Part shown: positions 43,201 through 54,813 of the stretch, in pieces
Layout: every line of letters begins with the position of its first letter
Numbering within the stretch: position 1 is the first letter of the stretch
Source: Labia minor
Lineage: Eukaryota > Arthropoda > Insecta > Dermaptera > Spongiphoridae
NCBI GenBank assembly: GCA_963082975.1
Contig: OY720344.1
Span: 124,001-188,000 of the forward strand
Direction of reading: 5' to 3'
DNA: 64,000 bases
The notes under the pieces: generated by a model
What the model saw: only the letters and a program-made list of their open reading frames with translations
Told to the model about the DNA's origin: nothing
The model's database searches: none
Translations under genes and position numbers: made by a program

Positions 43201-43689
43201 ACATCTAAAATTTTCATATTCGTCTGGTAGACTATATAATAATATTATACATAATAGTTCATCATTTATTATAAATTCAATATCTTTTAATTTTTCTATA
43301 ATTTCACAAAATGTATTTAAATAGTCATCCATATTATCACTTATATTCATTTTACTTAAAATTAGTTTCTTTAACAAATAAGCCTTTTTGGCTGGACCTT
43401 TACTTTCAAAGGTTTCCTTTAATTTATTCCATATTTCACTTGAGCTATTTAAATTTTTAACTATCCTTAATTCTCTAGGTGTTATTGATAAAATTAGATC
43501 AGACTTAGCTTTTTGGTCCAGGAGATCCCATTTTTCAATCCCTTTCGTATCTTTTTCATCAATATTTGACCTTTTTTGGTTTCCGGAGACTATGTTCCAA
43601 TATCCATTTTTTACTAGGATGGCTTCCATCTGAATCTTCCAGGTATCATAGTTGTGTCGGTGTAGTGGTTCAATTTTAAGAAATTCCAT
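40288..43689 (-). CDS. Copia-type Gag-Pol polyprotein, RNase H region deleted
   Basis: A 1133-residue open frame. Domains seen: Gag, UBN2-like (about 1-190); Asn/Lys-rich linker (about 195-265); zinc knuckle CX2CX4HX4C (C271, C274, H279, C284); aspartic protease DSG with catalytic D306; integrase zinc site H441, H446, C476, C479; integrase D507, D570, E606 (D-x35-E); an acidic/Arg-Gly stretch with GRGRPK and RGRPRK (about 774-800); reverse transcriptase with D946 (MDVEAAYLNG) and YVDD at 1056-1059. All key residues are present up to the RT FLGIKF box. The frame then passes from DRDKNVLS to MPADFLTK (M1108), which resembles the usual C-terminal tail. About 270 residues, comprising the RT end and all of RNase H, are absent relative to Drosophila copia (1409). 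No internal stop. Start chosen as the first ATG after the leader; the N-terminus fits copia Gag. Unlikely to be autonomous. Confidence 0.95.
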   Translation of the reverse strand: MEFLKIEPLHRHNYDTWKIQMEAILVKNGYWNIVSGNQKRSNIDEKDTKGIEKWDLLDQKAKSDLILSITPRELRIVKNLNSSSEIWNKLKETFESKGPAKKAYLLKKLILSKMNISDNMDDYLNTFCEIIEKLKDIEFIINDELLCIILLYSLPDEYENFRCAIETRDTLPSLDNLKIKLLEEFECRGSQGDSSNQSNFIKNRNKNRPINKNYNFKNNPYKNNSLNKYNENNNNKYNTNKKHNFFNRDKRSTDYNKFSSSNNEIKNKIICFRCKGEGHKISHCPSKSTHMLALKVTDDKNDWILDSGCTNHMINNKELLENIRHPKLSCLTLADNSKINIDCIGDMIININNRQIELTDVLYVPKLKTNLLSVGSFTDKNFEVLFKNHNAFITNNDELMFTAKKKENGLYYLNENIKNKDKNDFSYYLNKNKLSKLDIWHKRYGHLNERDLKLITKSDQVFGLDQSILNENLNNCEICIKGKLSQTPFKNSNSQKNLEILEIIHTDICGPFRTTSIGGNKYFITFIDEASRYCEVKFLKYKSQAFEAFIEYKNYIENMTDKRIKYLQSDNGKEYINNRFNNFLKKSGIKRRLTVPYTPQQNGLSERMNKTLLEMTRCMLIQANLEHSFWAEAVITACYLRNRSPTSSLKGQIPYNILTNKKFNVSHLRTFGMRVHFLNKNNKNKLNSRTIEGIFIGYCEESKAYRVYDPMTRRVHITRDIKFINEFHNKNGDNLKYNDLLEENSKYNSLDIMIDKHNDDASLESDIDENNIDQQRGRGRPKMIKSGNRGRPRKVYQYKKSESENDEETIPSSRDSDVLSSEDELSIETTEGEVQGLNVELKIKDALLQEDSNLWKTAMRKEMITLIKNDTWTMVRKHENQNIVGSRFVLTTKNDNTKKARLVAKGYSQTYSIDYFDTYSPVARMSSVRTLMAKSIEEKWYIEQMDVEAAYLNGELEENIYMECPEGFNDILKDLVENENENIKKIALQMIKDLKKGKNILKLKKALYGLKQSGRQWYKKLDIKLKNLGMSPLESDPCIYIKNNNNNKNVLILIIYVDDIIIIGSNKKDINEFKKNLSNDFNMKDMGEINQFLGIKFEYDRDKNVLSMPADFLTKTVSKVKQEDCMRRLKQMN

Positions 43690-43757
43690 TTTTTAAAAAA
43701 ATCCTTTTAAGATTAAAAAATATTTCCAATTATCACCCAATTACCCGCAGTGTTCAC

Positions 43758-43771
43758 CTGGGCCCATAACC
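43758..43771 (-). other. Primer binding site, initiator tRNA-Met anticodon arm
   Basis: Directly next to the 5' LTR the minus strand reads GGTTATGGGCCCAG. This is complementary to CUGGGCCCAUAACC, the anticodon stem-loop of metazoan initiator tRNA-Met. Drosophila copia is known to prime from this internal region, using a cleaved tRNA half rather than the 3' end. The match covers 14 nt. The rest of the leader up to the start codon (43690-43757) is AT-rich and shows nothing else recognisable. Confidence 0.85.
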
Positions 43772-43920
43772 TGTTGGAGTTTTAAATGTGTTTAATGAAA
43801 ATGCACTGTTCGAGTTTGAATGTGTTTTTAATACAAGGTGAACATTTACTCTAAGGTCATACTATAAATATATATACAGGTAAGAAGGTGCAGGGTTACC
43901 AACTTTAATATACTTTAACA
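43772..43920 (-). repeat. 5' LTR of the copia element
   Basis: 149 bp, with TGTT...AACA ends on either strand, identical to 40066-40214. Being upstream of the frame on the minus strand, it is the transcribing LTR. Next to it (minus strand) is the primer site with no spacer. Confidence 0.95.
43862..43876 (-). promoter_or_regulatory. Putative TATA region of the 5' LTR
   Basis: On the minus strand the LTR holds TATATATATTTATAG near its middle, the usual place for a retrotransposon TATA box. No initiator can be assigned. The same sequence lies in the 3' LTR, so strength and use are unknown. Confidence 0.4.
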
Positions 43921-44565
43921 GAAAATTAAAAAATGAAATTTTTAAAAAGAAATAATAAATTCGTTCATTTTACATCATAAAAATATTAAAAAAATATATT
44001 ATTCATATTTCTTACTAAAAATTATTTTTTTATGCCGAAAACCTAGGGTCATCCTACGATGACCTTTCATAATTTTTACGGGAAAATTAAAAAATGAAAT
44101 TTTTAAAAATAAATAATAAATTCGATCATTTTACATCATAAAAATATTAAAAAAATATATTATTCATATTTCTTACTAAAAATTATTTTTTTATGCAGAA
44201 AACCTAGGGTCATCCTACGATGACCTTTCATAATTTTTACGGGAATATTTAGAAAGGAAATTTTTAAAAAGAAATAATAAATTCGTTCATTTTACATCAT
44301 AAAAATATTAAAAAAATATATTATTGATATTTCTGATGAATAATTATTTTTTTATGCCGAAAACCTAGGGTCATCCTACGATGACCTTTCATAAGTTTTA
44401 CGGGAATATTAAAAAATGAAATTTTTAAAAATAAATAATAAATTCGCTCATTTTACATCATAAAAAAATTAAAAAAATATATTATTGATATTTCTGATGA
44501 ATAATTATTTTTTTATGCCGAAAACCTAGGGTCATCCTAAGATGACCTTTCATAATTTTTACGGG

Positions 44566-47500
44566 AATATTAAAAAATGAAATTTTTAAAAATAAATAAT
44601 AAATTCGAACATTTTACATAATAAAAATATTAAAAAAATATATTATTGATATTTCTGATGAATAATTATTTTTTTATGACGAAAACCTAGGGTCATCCTA
44701 CGATGACCTTTCATAATTTTTACGGGAAAATAAAAAATGAAATTTTTAAAAATAAATAATAAATTCGAACATTTTACATAATAAAAATATTAAAAAAATA
44801 TATTATTGATATTTCTGATGAATAATTATTTTTTTATGCCGAAAACCTAGGGTCATCCTACGATGACCTTTCATAATTTTTACGGGAAAATAAAAAATGA
44901 AATTTTTAAAAATAAATAATAAATTCGATCATTTTACATCATAAAAATATTAAAAAAATATATTATTGATATTTCTGATGAATAATTATTTTTTTATGCC
45001 GAAAACCTAGGGTCATCCTACGATGACCTTTCATAATTTTTACGGGAAAATTAAAAAATGAAATTTTTAAAAATAAATAATAAATTCGTTCATTTTACAT
45101 CATAAAAATATTAAAAAAATATATTATTCATATTTCTTACTAAAAATTATTTTTTTATGCCGAAAACCTAGGGTCATCCTACGATGACCTTTCATAATTT
45201 TTACGGGAATATTAAAAAATGAAATTTTTAAAAATAAATAATAAATTCGAACATTTTACATAATAAAAATATTAAAAAAATATATTATTGATATTTCTGA
45301 TGAATAATTATTTTATTATGCCTAAAACCTAGGGTCATCCTACGATGACCTTTCATAATTTTTACGGGAAAATTAAAAAATGAAATTTTTAAAAATAAAT
45401 AATAAATTCGAACATTTTACATAATAAAAATATTAAAAAAATATATTATTGATATTTCTGATGAATAATTATTTTTTTATGACGAAAACCTAGGGTCATC
45501 CTACGATGACCTTTCATAATTTTTACGGGAAAATAAAAAATGAAATTTTTAAAAATAAATAATAAATTCGAACATTTTACATAATAAAAATATTAAAAAA
45601 ATATATTATTGATATTTCTGATGAATAATTATTTTTTTATGCCGAAAACCTAGGGTCATCCTACGATGACCTTTCATAATTTTTACGGGAAAATTAAAAA
45701 ATGAAATTTTTAAAAATAAATAATAAATTCGTTCATTTTACATCATAAAAATATTAAAAAAATATATTATTCATATTTCTTACTAAAAATTATTTTTTTA
45801 TGCCGAAAACCTAGGGTCATCCTACGATGACCTTTCATAATTTTTACGGGAATATTAAAAAATGAAATTTTTAAAAATAAATAATAAATTCGAACATTTT
45901 ACATAATAAAAATATTAAAAAAATATATTATTGATATTTCTGATGAATAATTATTTTATTATGCCTAAAACCTAGGGTCATCCTACGATGACCTTTCATA
46001 ATTTTTACGGGAATATTAAAAAATGAAATTTTTAAAAATAAATAATAAATTCGAACATTTTACATAATAAAAATATTAAAAAAATATATTATTGATATTT
46101 CTGATGAATAATTATTTTTTTATGACGAAAACCTAGGGTCATCCTACGATGACCTTTCATAATTTTTACGGGAAAATAAAAAATGAAATTTTTAAAAATA
46201 AATAATAAATTCGAACATTTTACATAATAAAAATATTAAAAAAATATATTATTGATATTTCTGATGAATAATTATTTTTTTATGCCGAAAACCTAGGGTC
46301 ATCCTACGATGACCTTTCATAATTTTTACGGGAAAATAAAAAATGAAATTTTTAAAAATAAATAATAAATTCGATCATTTTACATCATAAAAATATTAAA
46401 AAAATATATTATTGATATTTCTGATGAATAATTATTTTTTTATGCCGAAAACCTAGGGTCATCCTACGATGACCTTTCATAATTTTTACGGGAAAATTAA
46501 AAAATGAAATTTTTAAAAATAAATAATAAATTCGTTCATTTTACATCATAAAAATATTAAAAAAATATATTATTCATATTTCTTACTAAAAATTATTTTT
46601 TTATGCCGAAAACCTAGGGTCATCCTACGATGACCTTTCATAATTTTTACGGGAATATTAAAAAATGAAATTTTTAAAAATAAATAATAAATTCGAACAT
46701 TTTACATAATAAAAATATTAAAAAAATATATTATTGATATTTCTGATGAATAATTATTTTTTTATGCCGAAAACCTAGGGTCATCCTACGATGACCTTTC
46801 ATAATTTTTACGGGAAAATTAAAAAATGAAATTTTTAAAAATAAATAATAAATTCGTTCATTTTACATCATAAAAATATTAAAAAAATATATTATTCATA
46901 TTTCTTACTAAAAATTATTTTTTTATGCCGAAAACCTAGGGTCATCCTACGATGACCTTTCATAATTTTTACGGGAATATTAAAAAATGAAATTTTTAAA
47001 AATAAATAATAAATTCGAACATTTTACATAATAAAAATATTAAAAAAATATATTATTGATATTTCTGATGAATAATTATTTTATTATGACTAAAACCTAG
47101 GGTCATCCTACGATGACCTTTCATAATTTTTACGGGAATATTAAAAAATGAAATTTTTAAAAATAAATAATAAATTCGAACATTTTACATAATAAAAATA
47201 TTAAAAAAATATATTATTGATATTTCTGATGAATAATTATTTTTTTATGACGAAAACCTATGGTCATCCTACGATGACCTTTCATAATTTTTACGGGAAA
47301 ATAAAAAATGAAATTTTTAAAAATAAATAATAAATTCGAACATTTTACATAATAAAAATATTAAAAAAATATATTATTGATATTTCTGATGAATAATTAT
47401 TTTTTTATGCCGAAAACCTAGGGTCATCCTACGATGACCTTTCATAATTTTTACGGGAAAATAAAAAATGAAATTTTTAAAAATAAATAATAAATTCGAT

Positions 47501-49689
47501 CATTTTACATCATAAAAATATTAAAAAAATATATTATTGATATTTCTGATGAATAATTATTTTTTTATGCCGAAAACCTAGGGTCATCCTACGATGACCT
47601 TTCATAATTTTTACGGGAAAATTAAAAAATGAAATTTTTAAAAATAAATAATAAATTCGTTCATTTTACATCATAAAAATATTAAAAAAATATATTATTC
47701 ATATTTCTTACTAAAAATTATTTTTTTATGCCGAAAACCTAGGGTCATCCTACGATGACCTTTCATAATTTTTACGGGAATATTAAAAAATGAAATTTTT
47801 AAAAATAAATAATAAATTCGTTCATTTCACATCATAAAAAAATTAAAAAAATATATTATTGATATTTCTGATGAATAATTATTTTTTTATGCTGAAAACC
47901 TAGGGTCATCCTACGATGACCTTTCATAATTTTTACGGGAAAATAAAAAATGAAATTTTTAAAAATAAATAATAAATTCGATCATTTTACATCATAAAAA
48001 TATTAAAAAAATATTTTATTGATATTTCTGATGAATAATTTTTTTTTTATGCAGAAAACCTAGGGTCATCCTGCGATGACCTTTCATAATTTTTACGGTA
48101 AAATTAAAAAATGAAATTTTTAAAAATAAATAATAAATTCGTTCATTTTACATCATAAAAATATTAAAAAAAATATATTATTGATATTTCTTACTAAAAA
48201 TTATTTTTTTATGCCGAAAACCTAGGGTCATCCTACGATGACCTTTCATAATTTTTATGGGAAAATTAAAAAATGAAATTTAAAAAATAAATAATAAATT
48301 CATTCATTTTACATCATAAAAATATTATAAAAATATATTATTCATATTTCTTACTAAAAATTATTTTTTTATGCCGAAAACCTAGGGTCATCCTACGTTG
48401 ACCTTTCATAATTTTTACGGGAAAATTAAAAAATTAAATTTTTAAAAATAAATAATAAATTCGTTCATTTTACATCATAAAAATATTAAAAAAATATATT
48501 ATTCATATTTCTATGCCGCAAACCTAGGGTCATGATACGATGACCTTTCTTAATTTTAATGGGAAAATTAAAAAATGAAATTTTTAAAAATAATTAATAA
48601 ATTCGTTCATTTTACATCATAAAAATATTATAAAAATATATTATTCATATTTCTTACTAAAAATTATTTTTTTATGCCGAAAACCTAGGGTCATCCTACG
48701 TTGACCTTTCATAATTTTTACGGGAAAATTAAAAAATGAAATTTTTAAAAATAAATAATAAATTCGTTCATTTTACATCATAAAAATATTAAAAAAATAT
48801 ATTATTCATATTTCTTACTAAAAATTATTTTTTTATGCCGAAAACCTAGGGTCATCCTACGATGACCTTTCATAATTTTTACGGGAATATTAAAAAATGA
48901 AATTTTTAAAAATAAATAATAAATTCGAACATTTTACATAATAAAAATATTAAAAAAATATATTATTGATATTTCTGATGAATAATTATTTTATTATGCC
49001 TAAAACCTAGGGTCATCCTACGATGACCTTTCATAATTTTTACGGGAAAATTAAAAAATGAAATTTTTAAAAATAAATAATAAATTCGAACATTTTACAT
49101 AATAAAAATATTAAAAAAATATATTATTGATATTTCTGATGAATAATTATTTTTTTATGACGAAAACCTAGGGTCATCCTACGATGACCTTTCATAATTT
49201 TTACGGGAAAATAAAAAATGAAATTTTTAAAAATAAATAATAAATTCGAACATTTTACATAATAAAAATATTAAAAAAATATATTATTGATATTTCTGAT
49301 GAATAATTATTTTTTTATGCCGAAAACCTAGGGTCATCCTACGATGACCTTTCATAATTTTTACGGGAATATTAAAAAATGAAATTTTTAAAAATAAATA
49401 ATAAATTCGTTCATTTTACATCATAAAAATATTAAAAAAATATATTATTCATATTTCTTACTAAAAATTATTTTTTTATGCCGAAAACCTAGGGTCATCC
49501 TACGATGACCTTTCATAATTTTTACGGGAATATTAAAAAATGAAATTTTTAAAAATAAATAATAAATTCGAACATTTTACATAATAAAAATATTAAAAAA
49601 ATATATTATTGATATTTCTGATGAATAATTATTTTATTATGCCTAAAACCTAGGGTCATCCTACGATGACCTTTCATAATTTTTACGGG
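44566..49689 (+). repeat. Right-arm higher-order repeat unit, copy 1 (5124 bp)
   Basis: Repeats at a constant offset of 5124 (about 32 monomers). Markers: CCTATGGTCA at 47257/52381, TTCATTTCACATC at 47821/52945, CTATGCCGCAAACC at 48511/53635, CATGATACG at 48531/53655. The left limit is set by CCTAAGATG (about 44537) versus CCTACGATG (about 49661). Within it, a five-monomer cycle (TTC/CTTACT; AAC/ATTATGCCT; AAC/GACG; AAC/GCCG; ATC/GCCG) recurs several times, a second level of order. Confidence 0.85.
48511..48560 (+). repeat. Monomer with ~19-bp deletion in the switch block (first of eight)
   Basis: ATATTTCTATGCCGCAAACC replaces the usual ATATTTCTTACTAAAAATTATTTTTTTATGCCG-type stretch, removing about 19 bp. 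It is linked to CATGATACG or CATAATACG in the dyad and TTTCTTAATTTT(A/T)ATGGG after it. Starts of CTATGCCGC are at 48511, 53635, 57474, 59057, 60067, 61335, 63240 and 63864. It was not seen in the left arm, so it marks the right arm and its copies. Confidence 0.85.
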
Positions 49690-52600
49690 AATATTAAAAA
49701 ATGAAATTTTTAAAAATAAATAATAAATTCGAACATTTTACATAATAAAAATATTAAAAAAATATATTATTGATATTTCTGATGAATAATTATTTTTTTA
49801 TGACGAAAACCTAGGGTCATCCTACGATGACCTTTCATAATTTTTACGGGAAAATAAAAAATGAAATTTTTAAAAATAAATAATAAATTCGAACATTTTA
49901 CATAATAAAAATATTAAAAAAATATATTATTGATATTTCTGATGAATAATTATTTTTTTATGCCGAAAACCTAGGGTCATCCTACGATGACCTTTCATAA
50001 TTTTTACGGGAAAATAAAAAATGAAATTTTTAAAAATAAATAATAAATTCGATCATTTTACATCATAAAAATATTAAAAAAATATATTATTGATATTTCT
50101 GATGAATAATTATTTTTTTATGCCGAAAACCTAGGGTCATCCTACGATGACCTTTCATAATTTTTACGGGAAAATTAAAAAATGAAATTTTTAAAAATAA
50201 ATAATAAATTCGTTCATTTTACATCATAAAAATATTAAAAAAATATATTATTCATATTTCTTACTAAAAATTATTTTTTTATGCCGAAAACCTAGGGTCA
50301 TCCTACGATGACCTTTCATAATTTTTACGGGAATATTAAAAAATGAAATTTTTAAAAATAAATAATAAATTCGAACATTTTACATAATAAAAATATTAAA
50401 AAAATATATTATTGATATTTCTGATGAATAATTATTTTATTATGCCTAAAACCTAGGGTCATCCTACGATGACCTTTCATAATTTTTACGGGAAAATTAA
50501 AAAATGAAATTTTTAAAAATAAATAATAAATTCGAACATTTTACATAATAAAAATATTAAAAAAATATATTATTGATATTTCTGATGAATAATTATTTTT
50601 TTATGACGAAAACCTAGGGTCATCCTACGATGACCTTTCATAATTTTTACGGGAAAATAAAAAATGAAATTTTTAAAAATAAATAATAAATTCGAACATT
50701 TTACATAATAAAAATATTAAAAAAATATATTATTGATATTTCTGATGAATAATTATTTTTTTATGCCGAAAACCTAGGGTCATCCTACGATGACCTTTCA
50801 TAATTTTTACGGGAAAATTAAAAAATGAAATTTTTAAAAATAAATAATAAATTCGTTCATTTTACATCATAAAAATATTAAAAAAATATATTATTCATAT
50901 TTCTTACTAAAAATTATTTTTTTATGCCGAAAACCTAGGGTCATCCTACGATGACCTTTCATAATTTTTACGGGAATATTAAAAAATGAAATTTTTAAAA
51001 ATAAATAATAAATTCGAACATTTTACATAATAAAAATATTAAAAAAATATATTATTGATATTTCTGATGAATAATTATTTTATTATGCCTAAAACCTAGG
51101 GTCATCCTACGATGACCTTTCATAATTTTTACGGGAATATTAAAAAATGAAATTTTTAAAAATAAATAATAAATTCGAACATTTTACATAATAAAAATAT
51201 TAAAAAAATATATTATTGATATTTCTGATGAATAATTATTTTTTTATGACGAAAACCTAGGGTCATCCTACGATGACCTTTCATAATTTTTACGGGAAAA
51301 TAAAAAATGAAATTTTTAAAAATAAATAATAAATTCGAACATTTTACATAATAAAAATATTAAAAAAATATATTATTGATATTTCTGATGAATAATTATT
51401 TTTTTATGCCGAAAACCTAGGGTCATCCTACGATGACCTTTCATAATTTTTACGGGAAAATAAAAAATGAAATTTTTAAAAATAAATAATAAATTCGATC
51501 ATTTTACATCATAAAAATATTAAAAAAATATATTATTGATATTTCTGATGAATAATTATTTTTTTATGCCGAAAACCTAGGGTCATCCTACGATGACCTT
51601 TCATAATTTTTACGGGAAAATTAAAAAATGAAATTTTTAAAAATAAATAATAAATTCGTTCATTTTACATCATAAAAATATTAAAAAAATATATTATTCA
51701 TATTTCTTACTAAAAATTATTTTTTTATGCCGAAAACCTAGGGTCATCCTACGATGACCTTTCATAATTTTTACGGGAATATTAAAAAATGAAATTTTTA
51801 AAAATAAATAATAAATTCGAACATTTTACATAATAAAAATATTAAAAAAATATATTATTGATATTTCTGATGAATAATTATTTTTTTATGCCGAAAACCT
51901 AGGGTCATCCTACGATGACCTTTCATAATTTTTACGGGAAAATTAAAAAATGAAATTTTTAAAAATAAATAATAAATTCGTTCATTTTACATCATAAAAA
52001 TATTAAAAAAATATATTATTCATATTTCTTACTAAAAATTATTTTTTTATGCCGAAAACCTAGGGTCATCCTACGATGACCTTTCATAATTTTTACGGGA
52101 ATATTAAAAAATGAAATTTTTAAAAATAAATAATAAATTCGAACATTTTACATAATAAAAATATTAAAAAAATATATTATTGATATTTCTGATGAATAAT
52201 TATTTTATTATGACTAAAACCTAGGGTCATCCTACGATGACCTTTCATAATTTTTACGGGAATATTAAAAAATGAAATTTTTAAAAATAAATAATAAATT
52301 CGAACATTTTACATAATAAAAATATTAAAAAAATATATTATTGATATTTCTGATGAATAATTATTTTTTTATGACGAAAACCTATGGTCATCCTACGATG
52401 ACCTTTCATAATTTTTACGGGAAAATAAAAAATGAAATTTTTAAAAATAAATAATAAATTCGAACATTTTACATAATAAAAATATTAAAAAAATATATTA
52501 TTGATATTTCTGATGAATAATTATTTTTTTATGCCGAAAACCTAGGGTCATCCTACGATGACCTTTCATAATTTTTACGGGAAAATAAAAAATGAAATTT

Positions 52601-54813
52601 TTAAAAATAAATAATAAATTCGATCATTTTACATCATAAAAATATTAAAAAAATATATTATTGATATTTCTGATGAATAATTATTTTTTTATGCCGAAAA
52701 CCTAGGGTCATCCTACGATGACCTTTCATAATTTTTACGGGAAAATTAAAAAATGAAATTTTTAAAAATAAATAATAAATTCGTTCATTTTACATCATAA
52801 AAATATTAAAAAAATATATTATTCATATTTCTTACTAAAAATTATTTTTTTATGCCGAAAACCTAGGGTCATCCTACGATGACCTTTCATAATTTTTACG
52901 GGAATATTAAAAAATGAAATTTTTAAAAATAAATAATAAATTCGTTCATTTCACATCATAAAAAAATTAAAAAAATATATTATTGATATTTCTGATGAAT
53001 AATTATTTTTTTATGCTGAAAACCTAGGGTCATCCTACGATGACCTTTCATAATTTTTACGGGAAAATAAAAAATGAAATTTTTAAAAATAAATAATAAA
53101 TTCGATCATTTTACATCATAAAAATATTAAAAAAATATTTTATTGATATTTCTGATGAATAATTTTTTTTTTATGCAGAAAACCTAGGGTCATCCTGCGA
53201 TGACCTTTCATAATTTTTACGGTAAAATTAAAAAATGAAATTTTTAAAAATAAATAATAAATTCGTTCATTTTACATCATAAAAATATTAAAAAAAATAT
53301 ATTATTGATATTTCTTACTAAAAATTATTTTTTTATGCCGAAAACCTAGGGTCATCCTACGATGACCTTTCATAATTTTTATGGGAAAATTAAAAAATGA
53401 AATTTAAAAAATAAATAATAAATTCATTCATTTTACATCATAAAAATATTATAAAAATATATTATTCATATTTCTTACTAAAAATTATTTTTTTATGCCG
53501 AAAACCTAGGGTCATCCTACGTTGACCTTTCATAATTTTTACGGGAAAATTAAAAAATTAAATTTTTAAAAATAAATAATAAATTCGTTCATTTTACATC
53601 ATAAAAATATTAAAAAAATATATTATTCATATTTCTATGCCGCAAACCTAGGGTCATGATACGATGACCTTTCTTAATTTTAATGGGAAAATTAAAAAAT
53701 GAAATTTTTAAAAATAATTAATAAATTCGTTCATTTTACATCATAAAAATATTATAAAAATATATTATTCATATTTCTTACTAAAAATTATTTTTTTATG
53801 CCGAAAACCTAGGGTCATCCTACGTTGACCTTTCATAATTTTTACGGGAAAATTAAAAAATGAAATTTTTAAAAATAAATAATAAATTCGTTCATTTTAC
53901 ATCATAAAAATATTAAAAAAATATATTATTCATATTTCTTACTAAAAATTATTTTTTTATGCCGAAAACCTAGGGTCATCCTACGATGACCTTTCATAAT
54001 TTTTACGGGAATATTAAAAAATGAAATTTTTAAAAATAAATAATAAATTCGAACATTTTACATAATAAAAATATTAAAAAAATATATTATTGATATTTCT
54101 GATGAATAATTATTTTATTATGCCTAAAACCTAGGGTCATCCTACGATGACCTTTCATAATTTTTACGGGAAAATTAAAAAATGAAATTTTTAAAAATAA
54201 ATAATAAATTCGAACATTTTACATAATAAAAATATTAAAAAAATATATTATTGATATTTCTGATGAATAATTATTTTTTTATGACGAAAACCTAGGGTCA
54301 TCCTACGATGACCTTTCATAATTTTTACGGGAAAATAAAAAATGAAATTTTTAAAAATAAATAATAAATTCGAACATTTTACATAATAAAAATATTAAAA
54401 AAATATATTATTGATATTTCTGATGAATAATTATTTTTTTATGCCGAAAACCTAGGGTCATCCTACGATGACCTTTCATAATTTTTACGGGAAAATTAAA
54501 AAATGAAATTTTTAAAAATAAATAATAAATTCGTTCATTTTACATCATAAAAATATTAAAAAAATATATTATTCATATTTCTTACTAAAAATTATTTTTT
54601 TATGCCGAAAACCTAGGGTCATCCTACGATGACCTTTCATAATTTTTACGGGAATATTAAAAAATGAAATTTTTAAAAATAAATAATAAATTCGAACATT
54701 TTACATAATAAAAATATTAAAAAAATATATTATTGATATTTCTGATGAATAATTATTTTATTATGCCTAAAACCTAGGGTCATCCTACGATGACCTTTCA
54801 TAATTTTTACGGG
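49690..54813 (+). repeat. Right-arm higher-order repeat unit, copy 2 (5124 bp)
   Basis: A tandem copy of 44566-49689 matching at every marker checked, including the divergent cluster of short and hybrid monomers (52945-53860). A third copy starts at 54814 but is contracted: markers shift by 3678 (CCTATGGTCA at 56059) and then 3839 (TTCATTTCACATC at 56784). Confidence 0.85.

Larger units (their letters stand above)
40066..43920 (-). mobile_element. Ty1/copia LTR retrotransposon, internally deleted
   Basis: A 3855-bp element on the minus strand: 5' LTR 43772-43920, tRNA primer site 43758-43771, one gag-pol frame 43689-40288, purine tract 40224-40215, 3' LTR 40214-40066. The order protease-integrase-RT is diagnostic of Ty1/copia (Pseudoviridae). 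The LTRs are identical over 149 bp by reading, so insertion or last conversion is recent. The flanking 5-mers differ (ATTTT at 40061-40065, GAAAA at 43921-43925), so there is no target-site duplication, and satellite phase jumps across it. Drosophila copia is about 5.1 kb; the shortfall comes from shorter LTRs and a pol deletion. It sits just left of the switch between two higher-order satellite families. Confidence 0.97.

Noticed and set aside
42813..43633. Short open frames at 42813-43001 (minus) and 43388-43633 (plus).
   Set aside because: Both overlap gag coding in other frames. The first is a frame-shifted reading of the Asn-rich linker and zinc knuckle; no independent evidence of use.
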